This document shows positions 9,891-20,167 of a stretch of DNA of 64,000 bases, in pieces; the first letter of the stretch is position 1; every line of letters starts with the position of its first letter. Source of the stretch: Eleusine coracana subsp. coracana. Its lineage: Eukaryota; Streptophyta; Magnoliopsida; Poales; Poaceae. The notes below the pieces were generated by a model that was given only the letters and a program-made list of their open reading frames with translations, had not been told where the DNA came from and made no database searches. The translations under genes and the position numbers were made by a program. The stretch covers positions 16,150,501 to 16,214,500 of the forward strand of contig CM064417.1 in the NCBI GenBank assembly GCA_032690845.1. Reading direction: 5' to 3'.

Positions 9891-10360
9891 TTAAGAGAGG
9901 TGATGTCGTCTAGACCAGATTGTCATGTCCGTAGGTCTCCTAATTGGTTTGGTGTTTGTCAGTCCTCATACGATTCATACTCGTAAAAATTTTCTGGAGG
10001 TTCAACCCGAAACACGTAGAGTCCAGATCAGAAAAGAGAAACAGAACTGCTACATTTCCATAATTCAAGGAATTAAAGTCCTCGGTTCTCTCAAGCATAA
10101 CTAATCTTTGCCCTTGCCCATGTCCAGACCCTTGAGATTTCACGCCACCAAATAAGGGATGAATTTTCAATTCTAACTAAGGGGAGTAATGGAGGAGACA
10201 AAAACCACTCCATTTACCTTGGATGATGCGCCAAGGGCGAGCTCATGTGGGAGAGAGAGAGAGACAAACAAAGACAAGACGATGATTGCTGGAGGATGAA
10301 GAAGGTTATGATATGGTCAAGTTGGGCTATACTCTACTAGAGCTTATTTTATAAAATTTA
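9891..10360 (+). repeat. direct repeat copy A (about 470 bp)
   Basis: The sequence from AAGAGAGGTGATGTCGTCTA to ACTAGAGCTTATTTTATAAA recurs immediately downstream from 10361 with a modest number of substitutions. Together they form an old tandem duplication that predates all insertions in copy B. Copy A holds a short GA run at about 10252-10263. Confidence 0.9.
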
Positions 10361-11060
10361 TCAAGAGAGGTGAGGTCGTCTAGACTAGATTTTCATGTCC
10401 GTAGGTCTCCTAATTGCTTTGTTGTTCGTCAGTCTTCATACAGTCCTCACACGATTCATACTCGTAAAAATTTTCTAGAGGTCCAACCCGAAACACATAT
10501 AGTCCAGATCAGGAAAGATAAACAGAACTGCTACTTTTCTATAATTCAAGGAATTAAAGTCCTCGGTTCTCTCAAGCATAAGGGGCTGTTTGGAAGCCAT
10601 GTAATTATTTACACCTGTAAATAGATTTCGGTTGTAATTTGTTGTGCACAAGAAACCTCTTGGAATACGATGATTTTTTTTCCTCCGGAAAGTGATGTTT
10701 GGGTAACTAGTAAGTCAGCTGATCATTTTCTGCATCGTTTCAAAACACGGAAGCAATGCCTCACAAGAGAGAGACGCACAAAATAATGCAAACACAAATC
10801 AGTCTTCCACCTGTACGGAACAATCACCAGGGCATGCCATCCATCATCCAAATTTATGATTCAAACAGCAAGAAATTCATATTAACCCAGTGCAGTGAGC
10901 AGAACCATTGCATCGTCTTTCAGTCAAGCGTTTAAGTTTTGAAAGAAACATCAAATTACAGATCAAAATTGAACAATTATTCCAGGTAAGCTCTAAGTTG
11001 GAGCTAAGTGCTTCTGCTTCACGTAAGATCAACGAATTCCACAAATAGTGAAGTAGAGAT

Positions 11061-11563
11061 TGTTGGTTTAGATTCTGTTGACCGCTAGGTCAACAACAGA
11101 TCCGAAAATAGGGAACTTAATCCCCTGTGGATTTTGGATCTGACCAACAGATTTGTTTCCGTTTTGTGTCTTGACCGGGAGGCAAAATTAGAGATAGAAA
11201 TGGACCCGGACCCGAGTCTATACTGCATATAAAAGGAGGGTCACCCCACAAGGTCGCCCTATCCAACCTAAGTCCACCCAACCGATCGTTGAGACGCTGG
11301 AAGACTCGGAAGTCCGTTGTCTACGCCCTGGGCAGTGTCGCTATCGCCCCGAGGGTTTCCGCTACCCCAAGAAGACCCTCAAGAAGCGCCTTCGTCATCG
11401 ATCTCGTCACCTCTGCACCGACGCCAATGGAGTCCAACGCCAGTGCCGGTAACAACCGAACCTATCCCTATTCCGCATTAGATCAGTTTGCTAGTTGTGA
11501 TCTGGATTGACTAGTGATCCTAAGTTCTAAGTGCTGTTAGTCTAAGATTAATTACTACTAACA
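11061..11563 (+). repeat. 5' LTR of the copia element
   Basis: Begins TGTTGGTTTAGATTCTGTTG and ends ATTACTACTAACA. A TATA box (CATATAAAAGG, 11226-11236) lies inside, followed by a C-rich stretch where transcription would start. Compared with the 3' LTR it lacks about 23 bp near 11375 (the part reading GGAGCGCCTACGCTACATCC). Confidence 0.95.
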
Positions 11564-11580
11564 TTTGGTATCTGTTAGCC
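11564..11580 (+). other. primer-binding site, diverged
   Basis: TTTGGTATCTGTTAGCC follows the LTR. TGGTATC matches the initiator-Met tRNA primer site; the remainder has diverged. Confidence 0.6.
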
Positions 11581-13219
11581 TAAACTAGTCAGTTTAAATC
11601 CACTAGTTTAGTTAAAGGTTCGGTCAGTATTAATCAAAGGTGATTTTGTTTCAATCTAGTCATGTTTAGCTAAGTTTTTATTTGATCAGAATAATGCTCA
11701 TGCCTAGATTCATTAGATCAGTAACGTAACTAAGTTTTATTCATGTTTTTAGTTTAATTCCTAAGCTAGGGTTTTGGTTAGGTAGCCATGTCACTGAACA
11801 GAAATTAGAAAGAGAGGAAGTTGCAAAACCCGAATCAGATCACACACACACGCAACACACTCACCATAACCCTAACCCTAACCCTAGATCTAAAAACCCT
11901 AACCCTAAGATCAGAGGACTTACCTCTCTGTCGCCATCATCCCGCCGCGCACTCTCTTGCTCGGATGGCGGTGCCACACCACCTCCCCTCACCGGTCCTC
12001 GATAAGGAGCCGCGCGCATCAGATCTTGCGCGCGTGTTGCCGGAATGGATCGGGCGTGCGGTATAAGTTGATCGCACGCACGCACCCGCCGTCGTTTTTT
12101 TTCGCCGGGATGCCGTCGCCGCCGTGTTGCCATTGCTTGCCTCCGTGTGCGCCTCGGCTGACGAATGGAGCACCATAGACGCACCCCTCGATGATGCCGC
12201 ACGCGACCTAGTCACACGCGCGCGTCAGCGAGAGGCGCGACTATGGTGCCGGCGGCGCGTGGCTCGTCACGAAGGCTCGCTGGCCGCCGTTGAACGCGAC
12301 GCGAGCACAGCGGCGGGGGGGGGGGGGGGGGGGTGGGGGTGGGGGGAGAGAAGTGGAGACGAGAGAGAGAAGAGAGAGTGAGCTACGGCGGGAGAAAGTG
12401 AGGAAGGAGGGGACTAGGGTTTTGGCCGACCTTTTATGCCGAGGTCCGCAGATCCTAGCCGTTCACTCCCCTCACTCTCGATCAACGGGTCAGATCAGAG
12501 CGGGATTGCTCCACGCTACGCGCGTGCATGGGCCGGATTGGCAGCCCGCTCGTCGGTTGAGTCGGCCCATCGCGCCGAGCCCGAGCCACCGCGCTGAGCC
12601 GACCGCCTTAGCCGAGCCGAGCCGCGAGCCGTCATGCCGAGCCGCATTAGCTGGGCCTCATCACTGGGCTTCTGGCCACGCTGCGCCCGCTGGGCCTCGT
12701 CGCTGCGTGCGTAAGCTGGGCTGCGCTCCGTGCAAGTTGGGCCGCTGCATACGCGCGCGCTGGGCTGGCTCCTTTTCTGTGGGCAAAAATTAATTCAGAA
12801 CGAGCCCATCTAGTTATTAATTCATTTTATTAAGTTTTAAGTGTTTCTTTTGGTTAATTGCTTAATTAATTTTCTGTTTTTAGTTAAATAATTTATTTTA
12901 AGCTTAATTATTTAAGTGTTGGTGTGATTTAAGATATTGCAATTTAATTTTAAGTATTAATCCATAAATATGCTTTGAGATGCCTCTAAATAAATGGAAC
13001 CACCGAGAAGTTTATTTAGAGTAAACTTGTGATTATTTCTGACCACCGTTGTTTAATCATAAGTGTTAAGATGAATTTCGTTTGTTTTCCCCACTGGTGA
13101 TGCAAATTGAAATTTAATTGTATGATTTTAATCAGACCACCGTAGGGTTATTTTCATACACTTATTTGCATTTCATTGTATATGATGACTAAGTTAAGTT
13201 TTCTTGCTTTGTTTTTTCA
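11581..13219 (+). other. copia 5' leader with GC-rich block and probable intron
   Basis: The leader is 1.6 kb and has three parts: an AT-rich start; telomere-like AACCCTAACCCTAACCCT at 11868-11885 followed by a very GC-rich block to about 12770 with a G run at 12315-12333; and an AT-rich stretch from 12785. That stretch ends TTGCTTTGTTTTTTCAG at 13204-13220, preceded by a branch-point-like CTAAG at about 13189. It looks like a 3' splice site feeding directly into gag. Open frames in the GC-rich block are compositional and are not called as genes. Confidence 0.5.
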
Positions 13220-14140
13220 GTGAGTAATGTCAATGCTGTTGCCACCTACCTTAACAACATCGAGCCGCTCAATGAAGCGAACTTTCCGGACTGGAAGGAT
13301 AAGGTCATCACATGCTTGGCATGGAATGATCTTGATGTCGTGCTGAGGGTTGATAAGCCTGCCCCTCCTGCTGATAGAGTTGCACCTTCTGCCGCTTTAG
13401 AGAAGTGGGAGAGGTCCGACCGGATGGCTATCATGGTCATGCTTCAGACCATAAGTGCTGGTATGAAGGGTGCCATCCCCACTAAGAATGCAGCTGGAGT
13501 TGATCTGACTGCTAAGGAGCTACTGGTCACTATTGAGGAGAACTTTAAGAGCTCCTCTAAGACCTACGCTAGTACACTCATCATGAAGTTGGTGGGTTCT
13601 CAGTACAATGGTCAGGCTGGCATAAGGGAGCACATTCTTACTATGTGTGACATGGCAAATAAGCTTAAGGAGATGAAGATGGAGATCTCTGATGGTTTCC
13701 TTGTTCATGTCATCATGACCTCACTATCGTCTCAGTACACTCCATTCAAGATCAACTACAACACCAACAAGAACACTTAGTCTATCACTGAGCTGATAAG
13801 CTATTGTGTTGAAGAAGAAGAGAGGCTTAAGACCGAGAATATGAAGAAGAATGTTGTGAACATGGTAGGCAACCTCAGTCTCAACAATCCTTCTAAGAAC
13901 CAGCATGAGGGAAGCAGCAGCACGCAAGGCCAAAGAAAGAAGAAGAAGAATGGGAATAAAGCTGTACCCAAGAACAACAACAACTTCAAGAACCACCAGT
14001 CTAAGGGTGGTAATAAGACGTGCTCTTTCTGTGGCTCACCCAAGCACCTTGAGAAGGCTTGTCTAGGCTTTAAGGAGTGGTTGAAGGAGCAAGGTAATGA
14101 TAATTTTGATGTTGTTTGTTTTATTGATGAGTTATTCTTA
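13220..14140 (+). pseudogene. copia gag with zinc knuckle
   Basis: The frame reads NNIEPLNEANFPDWKDKVIT at its start (plant copia Gag, UBN2-type) and continues to a basic Lys/Asn-rich tail. A perfect CX2CX4HX4C knuckle (CSFCGSPKHLEKAC) lies at about 14021-14062. An in-frame TAG at 13778-13780, probably a former Trp codon, interrupts it. No in-frame ATG lies between the upstream stop at 13190-13192 and well inside the conserved domain, so the start codon was probably supplied by a spliced upstream exon. Gag would form virus-like particles packaging the element RNA. Confidence 0.85.
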
Positions 14141-15520
14141 GCGGATTTTCCCCCTAATACTTGGTGGATTGACTCAGGTGCCACTGTGCACATCTCTAAT
14201 TCATTACAGGTATTCCGTTCGATCCGAACTATAAGAAGGGGGGAGCGAAGTCTAAGAGTGGCTGATGGTAACGTCGTCCAAGTTGAAGGCGTTGGGAGCT
14301 TCCACTTAGAGTTGCCGGGTGGCTTCTAGTTTAATTTAGAGGATGTTCTTTATGTTCGTAGTTTAAAGAGAAATTTAATTTCTATATCAGCCTTAGATGA
14401 TTCAGGACATGTTTGTGAGTTTGGCAACAATAAGTGTGTGATAAAGTTTAATTCAATAAATGTCGGTCTTGCAGTTAGGCAAGGCAAACTTTATATGCTC
14501 TCTCTTGATGATTCTGTGATGAATGTTACTAGTATTTCACATAAGCATAAGCGTGATGATGAGACTTCTTCAAAATTGTGGCATTGTTGCCTCGGCCACA
14601 TTTCGAGAGGGAGAATAGAATGTCTCATTAAAGATGAAATACTATATGAATTAGACTTCTCCGATTCAGAGCAGTGCATCGACTGCATTAAGGGAAAATA
14701 GGCTAAGACAATTAAGAAAGGAGCTACTAGAAGTATGGGCGTGTTAGAAATAATACACACAAATATTTGTGGCCCGCTCTCAGTAACATCGGTAGATGGC
14801 TGTGATTCCTTTATAACATTTACCGATGATTATTCCCGTTATGGACATATTTACCCCATTAAGAAGCGTTCAGATGCGCTAGAAATATATAAGATGTATA
14901 AGTTGGAAGTTGAGAAACAACATAACACTTCCATTAAAATAGTAAGATCAGATCATGGGGGAGAATATTACGGGAAACATGCAACATAAGATCAAATTAA
15001 TGGACCGTTTGCTAAGTATTTAGAAGAAAATGGCATAAGAGCGCAATACTCTATGCCAGGAGAACCACAACAAAAAAGAGTGGCTGAGCGGCGTAATCGT
15101 ACGTTATTAGATATGGTACGTAGCATGCTCAGTCATTCTAATTTACCTGTGGAGCTGTGGATGGAAGCATTAAAGACAGCTGCCCATATTCTTAATCGGG
15201 TTCCATCTAAGTCAGTTCTCAAGACACCATTTGAGCTGTGGAATGGGAGAAAACCATCACTCGGTTATTTGAAGGTATGGGGCTGTCCCGCTGAGGCTAA
15301 GTTATTCGATGCATAACATAAGAAACTGGATTCTAAGACAGTGAGCTGTCATTTTATCGGATACCCAGATAAGTCAAAGGGATACCGATTCTACTGTCCT
15401 AGTCGCTCTACTAAGTTTGTTGAAACAAGACAGACTATGTTTTTAGAGGACTCAGGAAATTCTGCTAAGAGTGATATCAGTCTCGAAGAATTACGGGTTG
15501 ATCTTCCAACTCCGGATTTC
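14141..15520 (+). pseudogene. copia protease and integrase region
   Basis: In the same frame as gag. The protease active site is WWIDSGATVHIS at about 14162, with the catalytic DSG intact. The zinc-binding part follows at about 14577 (LWHCCLGH, then CIDCIKGK). The integrase core has IIHTNICGPL, FTDDYSRYGH and SDHGGEYYG, followed by VAERRNRTLLDMVRSM and the target-commitment region ending near KGYRFYCP. In-frame stops lie at 14327-14329, 14699-14701, 14987-14989 and 15314-15316, most at positions where relatives carry Gln. A frameshift near 15520 moves the rest of pol to another frame. Confidence 0.9.
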
Positions 15521-17280
15521 TAAAGCCTACGGAGGTATATCAGTTTGTACTGGCAATTATTCCTCATAATAGCAGCATCGTGGCAGCCACTCAGGCACAA
15601 GCGCCACCTACTGGGTCTCATGCACCAGACGCTGATGCACAGGCTTCAGCTCAGGAGCAGCCTACGCCAGAAGAAAAGCCTCAGCCCGACCTAGAACCAG
15701 CTGTGATCGAACCATTAAGACGGTCACAACGGGAAAGGAGACGGGCTCTTCCTGACATTTATGAGACATATTTAAGTGAGGATCAGTATGATGTCGGGAA
15801 AATAAATGATCCTACCAATTTTAGAGAGGCAATTGAGAGTAAGAATTCCACTGAATGGATTGAGGCCATGGAGGAAAAACTTAAGTCTATGAGTTCAAAT
15901 CAGGTTTGGGATTTAGTAGAAATTCCTGATGGGATCAAAATAGTAGACTGTAAATGGGTGTACAAAACTAAACGTGATTCCAAAGGGAACATCGAAAGGT
16001 TCAAAGCAAGACTCGTAGCTAAAGGGTTTACACAGAAAGAAGGGGTTGATTATAATGAGACTTTTTCTTCTGTGTCTACAAAGGATTTCTTAAGAATAGA
16101 CATGGCACTTGTAGCTCATTTTGATATGGAGTTACATCAGATGGATGTTAAAACTGCATTTCTAAATGGAGATTTAGATGAGACTATTTACACAGCGCAA
16201 CCGGAAGGTTTTGCTATTAAGGGTAAGGAACATATGAGATGTAGATTAAGGAAATCCATTTATGGACTTATGCAAGCATCAAGACAGTGAAACCTTAAAT
16301 TCGATGAAATTATTAAGAGATTCAGATTTAGGAAGAATGATGCAGATAAATGCATCTACATTAAGGAAAAGGGTTGAAAATTAATAATCCTAGTACTATA
16401 TGTGGATGACATACTATTAGCGTGCGACAATAAGAATATGTCATATGAGACTAAGAATTTTCTGTCATCACATTTTGACATGAAGGATCTTGGTGAAGCC
16501 TCGTATGTCCTTGGCGTTGAGATACACCGAGATAGAGCTCAAGGAATACTAGGATTATCTCAGAGAGCTTACATTGAGAAAATGCTTAAGAGATATAAGT
16601 TAGATAAGTGCAATACGTCACCTGTTCCGATTCAAAAGGGCGATAAGTTAAATGGAAGTCAGTGCCCTAAGAATGATTTAGAAAGAAAGACAATGGAGAA
16701 CGTTCCCTATGCATCAACTATTAGAAGCTTGATGTATGCACAAGTCTGTACGCGTCCAGATTTGGCATTTGTAACCGGAGTACTTAGCAGATATTAGTCT
16801 AATCCAGGCTGGGCTCACTGGGTAGGTGTCAAGAAGGCATTAAGATATTGCCAAGACACCAAAGATTACATGCTCACATATAAGAGATCAGATAATCTTG
16901 AGATTGAGTGTTACACTAATGCTGACTTTGCTGGTGATGAAGATGAAAGGAAGTCAACTTCTGGATATGTCTTCATGCTAGCAGGAGGAGCAATTTCGTG
17001 GAGAAGTTGTAAGCAAAGTGTAACTGTTGCATCTACGATGCAAGCAGAATTTATGTCATGTTATCATGCTACGGGGCAGGTAGTGTGGCTTAAGAGTTTT
17101 ATTCAGGGGCCAAGAATTGTTGATAGTATCTCAAGACCTATCACAATATACTGCGATAATCAATCCGCAGTTTTCTTTTGCACCAACGATAAACTAAGTG
17201 GTGCTTCCAAGCACATAGATCTTAAATATCGTATCATGAAAGAAAGGAATCAGGACAATACACTTAAAATAAGCATATAA
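15520..17280 (+). pseudogene. copia reverse transcriptase and RNase H
   Basis: In the second frame after the frameshift. RT motifs are KWVYKTKRDSKGNIERFKAR, GFTQKEGVDY, MDVKTAFLNGDLDE and the catalytic YVDDILLA at about 16399. RNase H follows (NADFAGDEDERKSTSGY, AISWRSCKQ, STMQAEF). The first catalytic Asp of RNase H appears as Asn (expected DAD, seen NAD). Stops occur at 16288-16290, near 16375, and at 16795-16797. The last 190 bp of this region, from 17089, form the left edge of the amplified unit and recur three times further right. Confidence 0.92.
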
Positions 17281-17567
17281 GTACTAAGACTAATATAGCA
17301 GATCCGCTCACAAAAGGTTTACCACCAACCCTCTTTCAGAAACATGTCCTAGGCATGAGTCTGGTAAATACCTTTTGATCAGTCCTGATTTTAGGGCTAT
17401 TTATTTCCCCAACTAAGAGTAACAATTCTGACAAGGATTGTCAGTAAGACTATGGGTAATGTTGTCCCAGTAAGCCGTGGTGCTGCTGATGACACATTGG
17501 TCTGGTACTTGCTGATTTTCTGAAGAAGAATTTAAGTTAGAGTAAGTTTAAGTTGTTGATCTTTTGG

Positions 17568-17579
17568 TCAGGGGGAGAA
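17568..17579 (+). other. polypurine tract
   Basis: TCAGGGGGAGAA immediately precedes the 3' LTR and is the expected primer for plus-strand DNA synthesis. It is kept in all amplified copies. Confidence 0.85.
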
Positions 17580-18105
17580 TGTGGGTTTAGATTCTATTGA
17601 CCGCCAGGTCAACAACAGATCCAAAAATAGGGAACTTAATGCCCTATGAATTTTGGATCTGGCCAACAGATTTGTTTCCATTTTGTGCCTTGATCGGGAG
17701 GTAAAATTAGAGATAGAAACGGACCCGGCCCTGAGTCTACAGTGCATATAAAAGGAGGGTCACCCCCCAAGGTCGCCATATCCAACCTAAGTGCACCCAA
17801 CCGATCGTTGAGGCGCTAGAAGACTCGGAAGTCCGTCGTCCACGCCCTGGGCAGTGTCACTATTGCCCCGAAGATTTCCGCTACCCCAAGAAGACCCTCA
17901 AGGAGCGCCTACGCTACATCCCTGACAGCGCCTTCGTCATCGATCTCGTCACCTCTGCACCGACGCCAATGGAGTCCAATGCCAGTGCCGGTAACAGCCG
18001 AACCTATCCCTATTCCGCATTAGATCAGTTTGCTAGTTGTAATCTAGATTGACTAGTGATCCTAAGTTTTAAGTACTGTTAGTCTAAGATTAATTACAAC
18101 TAACA
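17580..18105 (+). repeat. 3' LTR of the copia element (unit 1 copy)
   Basis: Begins TGTGGGTTTAGATTCTATTG and ends ATTACAACTAACA; 526 bp. The TATA box CATATAAAAGG lies at 17745-17755. A transcript started here would run rightward, antisense to the reductase gene. Confidence 0.95.
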
Positions 18106-18880
18106 GAGATCTCATCGGTCAACACAAAAGAACAAATATCAAGCACCTTTGTGATTGGGTTTGGCAACATAGCAGATCGAATATGTAGATGACGATTTCT
18201 TCCTAGATAAGACCGGGGATGACATTGGAGCATGGATCTAGTCCAGGTGATGACTGACGACAACTCTAATGGCATGGGTCGAGGCTGGCATCAACGTGGA
18301 AGATCAGGATCGAGACCAGCGGAGATGCGGAAGGCAGGCATGGATCGAGGTCGCCGGTGATGTGGAAGGGGATCGAGGCCAGTGCGGAGGGGAAGGCGTG
18401 GATCAACGCTGGCAACGATGCGGAAGGCAGGAATCGAGGTGGCGAGGGCGATCCAGACCAGCGGCAAGGAAGGGGCAGCAAAGAAACGTCGAACGTAGTC
18501 CCGATAGTTATCAAAAAATTAGTGTTGCCTCGTGACACGATTTTATTTTTTTTTGGATGGAATTGGCGAAAATGATCGTAATCTTTTCTGTAATACCTGT
18601 CATCCAAGCAGGAAAATCCGGTTCACGTGGGAAAAGTTTTAGGCCCGTAAATTACAGAGGTATTGAGCATTTTACCGGGCTTCCAAACAGGCCCTAACTG
18701 ATATTTGCCCCTGCCCATGCCCAGACCCTTGAAATTTCACGCCACCAAATAAGGGATGAATTTTAAATTCTAACTAAGAGGAGTAATGGAGGAGATAAAA
18801 ACCACTCCATTTTTCTGCTTTACTGGTGTTATTTCCCTTGGCTAATGAGCCAGGGGCGAGCTCATGTGACTAGACATGGC

Positions 18881-18882
<2 letters not shown>

Positions 18883-18937
<55 letters not shown>
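18883..18937 (+). repeat. (GA)n microsatellite, about 54 bp in unit 1
   Basis: An uninterrupted GA run in unit 1. The homologous runs in units 2, 3 and 4 (about 27524, 36131 and 44738) are only about 20 bp, which accounts for the length difference of unit 1. Confidence 0.95.
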
Positions 18938-18940
<3 letters not shown>

Positions 18941-19013
18941 GATGATTGCTGGAGGATGAAGAAGGTTACGACATGGCCATGTTGGGCCATACTCTACTAG
19001 AGCTTATTTTACA

Positions 19014-20139
19014 ATTTGCATGGGCTCTAAAATCATGAAAATGGCGCAGTTACTTCAGCTCTTTTGAGCCTTGTTCGGTGAGAATTGAGACATGGTGTTG
19101 AGCTAGAGCCGACGGAGGGTTAGAACAGAATGTTATATTGTGTGGTTTTTTTTTCTGGTATAGAAAGTTTTATACGTCCGTCCATTTTTTGCTTGTGAAA
19201 TTCATCTATCCTTTTTTTTAACTTTGATGTTTGTTTGTTTCGGAATCAGTTCAAAACACGATATCAAATACAAACACGATTCGCCTTGTCCGTTGTATTT
19301 TCATCTTTCGTTTCTCCAATGTTTGTCGTATTCTGTCGCATCTCCATCACGATCACGTTTTCTTCTTTCATTTTCCTTCCAATTGGATGATGATAGCGAT
19401 TCCATAGTTCGTTTCCTTCCAATGTTCGTCTTATTCTATCGCATCTCCTCACTAATGATCATGTCCATGACGCCATTGTTCTACTCGACAGTGGTGGACC
19501 TACATTTTTGTCAAAAGTCGGGCCAAGTTTTAGCCTACTCTATGCGTATGAAACAATATCAACAAAATAGTGCAAAATTGTATACTATCATGCTGAAATA
19601 CGCCAATACAACGTGTCACGTCTGAGAAGGGGATATGGGCCTCACATGGCCCTAAATTTAAATTAAGTGTATGTTAGAGAGAGAGGGTGATAGGAATAGA
19701 TCGTACTTATATATATTTAAGAGATCGATTGACGATATTGTGAGCAATTTCCATTGAGAATTTTCAAATTTAACGTATGTTAGAGAGAGATGCAAGTCAG
19801 CAAGATATGTCGCTCGTTTGATCGTCGCAGTCTATGATCAAAGAGTTGTCTTGATCTTCATAACGAAGCCAGAACGACATCGCCAGCGTGCAGTTTCCAG
19901 ATGTCGAGACACGATGATCAGGAGGATGAGTCCGTTCGAGTTCCTTAGCATGATATTGTGAGTTAACGTTTGAAAATATTGGTTCTCATGATAAGTAGCT
20001 TAGTTTATTCCAAACCGCTCCATTTTTATGCTATATCATCCTCAAACACAAGATATGTTGAAAATACTTTTCTTACATTACAATTATATGATAATAATTT
20101 TTTTATATATGTATCACCACCATATTTTATAAGTTACAC
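19014..20139. other. unit 1 spacer, no gene recognised
   Basis: AT-rich DNA present in all four units. Short open frames here (for example 133 codons at 19224-19625) have no recognisable domain and low-complexity composition. The 3' part probably belongs to the Helitron-like element ending at 20167. Confidence 0.45.
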
Positions 20140-20167
20140 CCGTAGCAACGTACGGATACTTTGCTAG
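20139..20167 (+). mobile_element. Helitron-like 3' terminus
   Basis: CCCGTAGCAACGTACGGATA forms the short hairpin CCGTA/TACGG and is followed after 8 bp by CTAG, then T, the usual 3' end and target of plant Helitrons. The 5' TC end was not identified, so element length is unknown. Equivalent ends lie at 28774, 37380 and 45987. Confidence 0.5.

Larger units (their letters stand above)
11061..18105 (+). mobile_element. complete Ty1/copia retrotransposon, 7.0 kb
   Basis: LTRs lie at 11061-11563 and 17580-18105. The 5-bp duplication GAGAT occurs at 11056-11060 and 18106-18110. A primer-binding-like site follows the left LTR and a polypurine tract precedes the right one. The internal order is gag, protease, integrase, reverse transcriptase, RNase H. 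The two LTRs differ at several percent of sites plus a deletion of about 23 bp in the left one, so the insertion is fairly old. Numerous stops make it non-autonomous. Confidence 0.97.
10582..18694 (+). mobile_element. PIF/Harbinger-like non-autonomous element, interrupted by a copia element
   Basis: The left end GGGGCTGTTTGGAAGCC (10582-10598) and the right end, reversed GGGCCTGTTTGGAAGCC, match at 16 of 17 positions. TAA is duplicated at 10579-10581 and 18695-18697, as expected for PIF/Harbinger (TWA) insertion. The uninterrupted copy A confirms the empty site. Without the copia insertion the element is about 1.06 kb (10582-11060 and 18111-18694). It has no recognisable transposase, only a GC-rich patch at 18270-18500. 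Confidence 0.85.
10361..19013 (+). repeat. direct repeat copy B, split by an 8.1-kb nested insertion
   Basis: The first half of copy B is 10361-10581 and the second is 18695-19013. They match copy A continuously (for example TCACGCCACCAAATAAGGG at about 10140 and 18740) once the inserted element is removed. The right half is part of the amplified 8.6-kb unit, so it is also present in the other three copies. Confidence 0.85.

Noticed and set aside
11868..11900. Possible interstitial telomere or chromosome fusion site (CCCTAA words)
   Set aside because: Only a few copies, within a retrotransposon leader, and the other copia leader has similar words; it is part of the element.
12290..12793. 167-codon frame in the copia leader
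   Set aside because: Starts in a G homopolymer and continues through GC-rich Arg/Ala/Pro sequence; no copia or host domain recognised.
18269..18535. Open frames of 88 and 72 codons in the right half of the Harbinger element
   Set aside because: The GC-rich GGATCGAGGC-like repeat keeps several frames open on both strands; nothing resembles a Harbinger transposase or its partner protein.
19224..19625. 133-codon open frame present in all four units
   Set aside because: No recognisable domain, biased composition and an overlapping open frame on the other strand; it lies in a spacer amplified only by chance.
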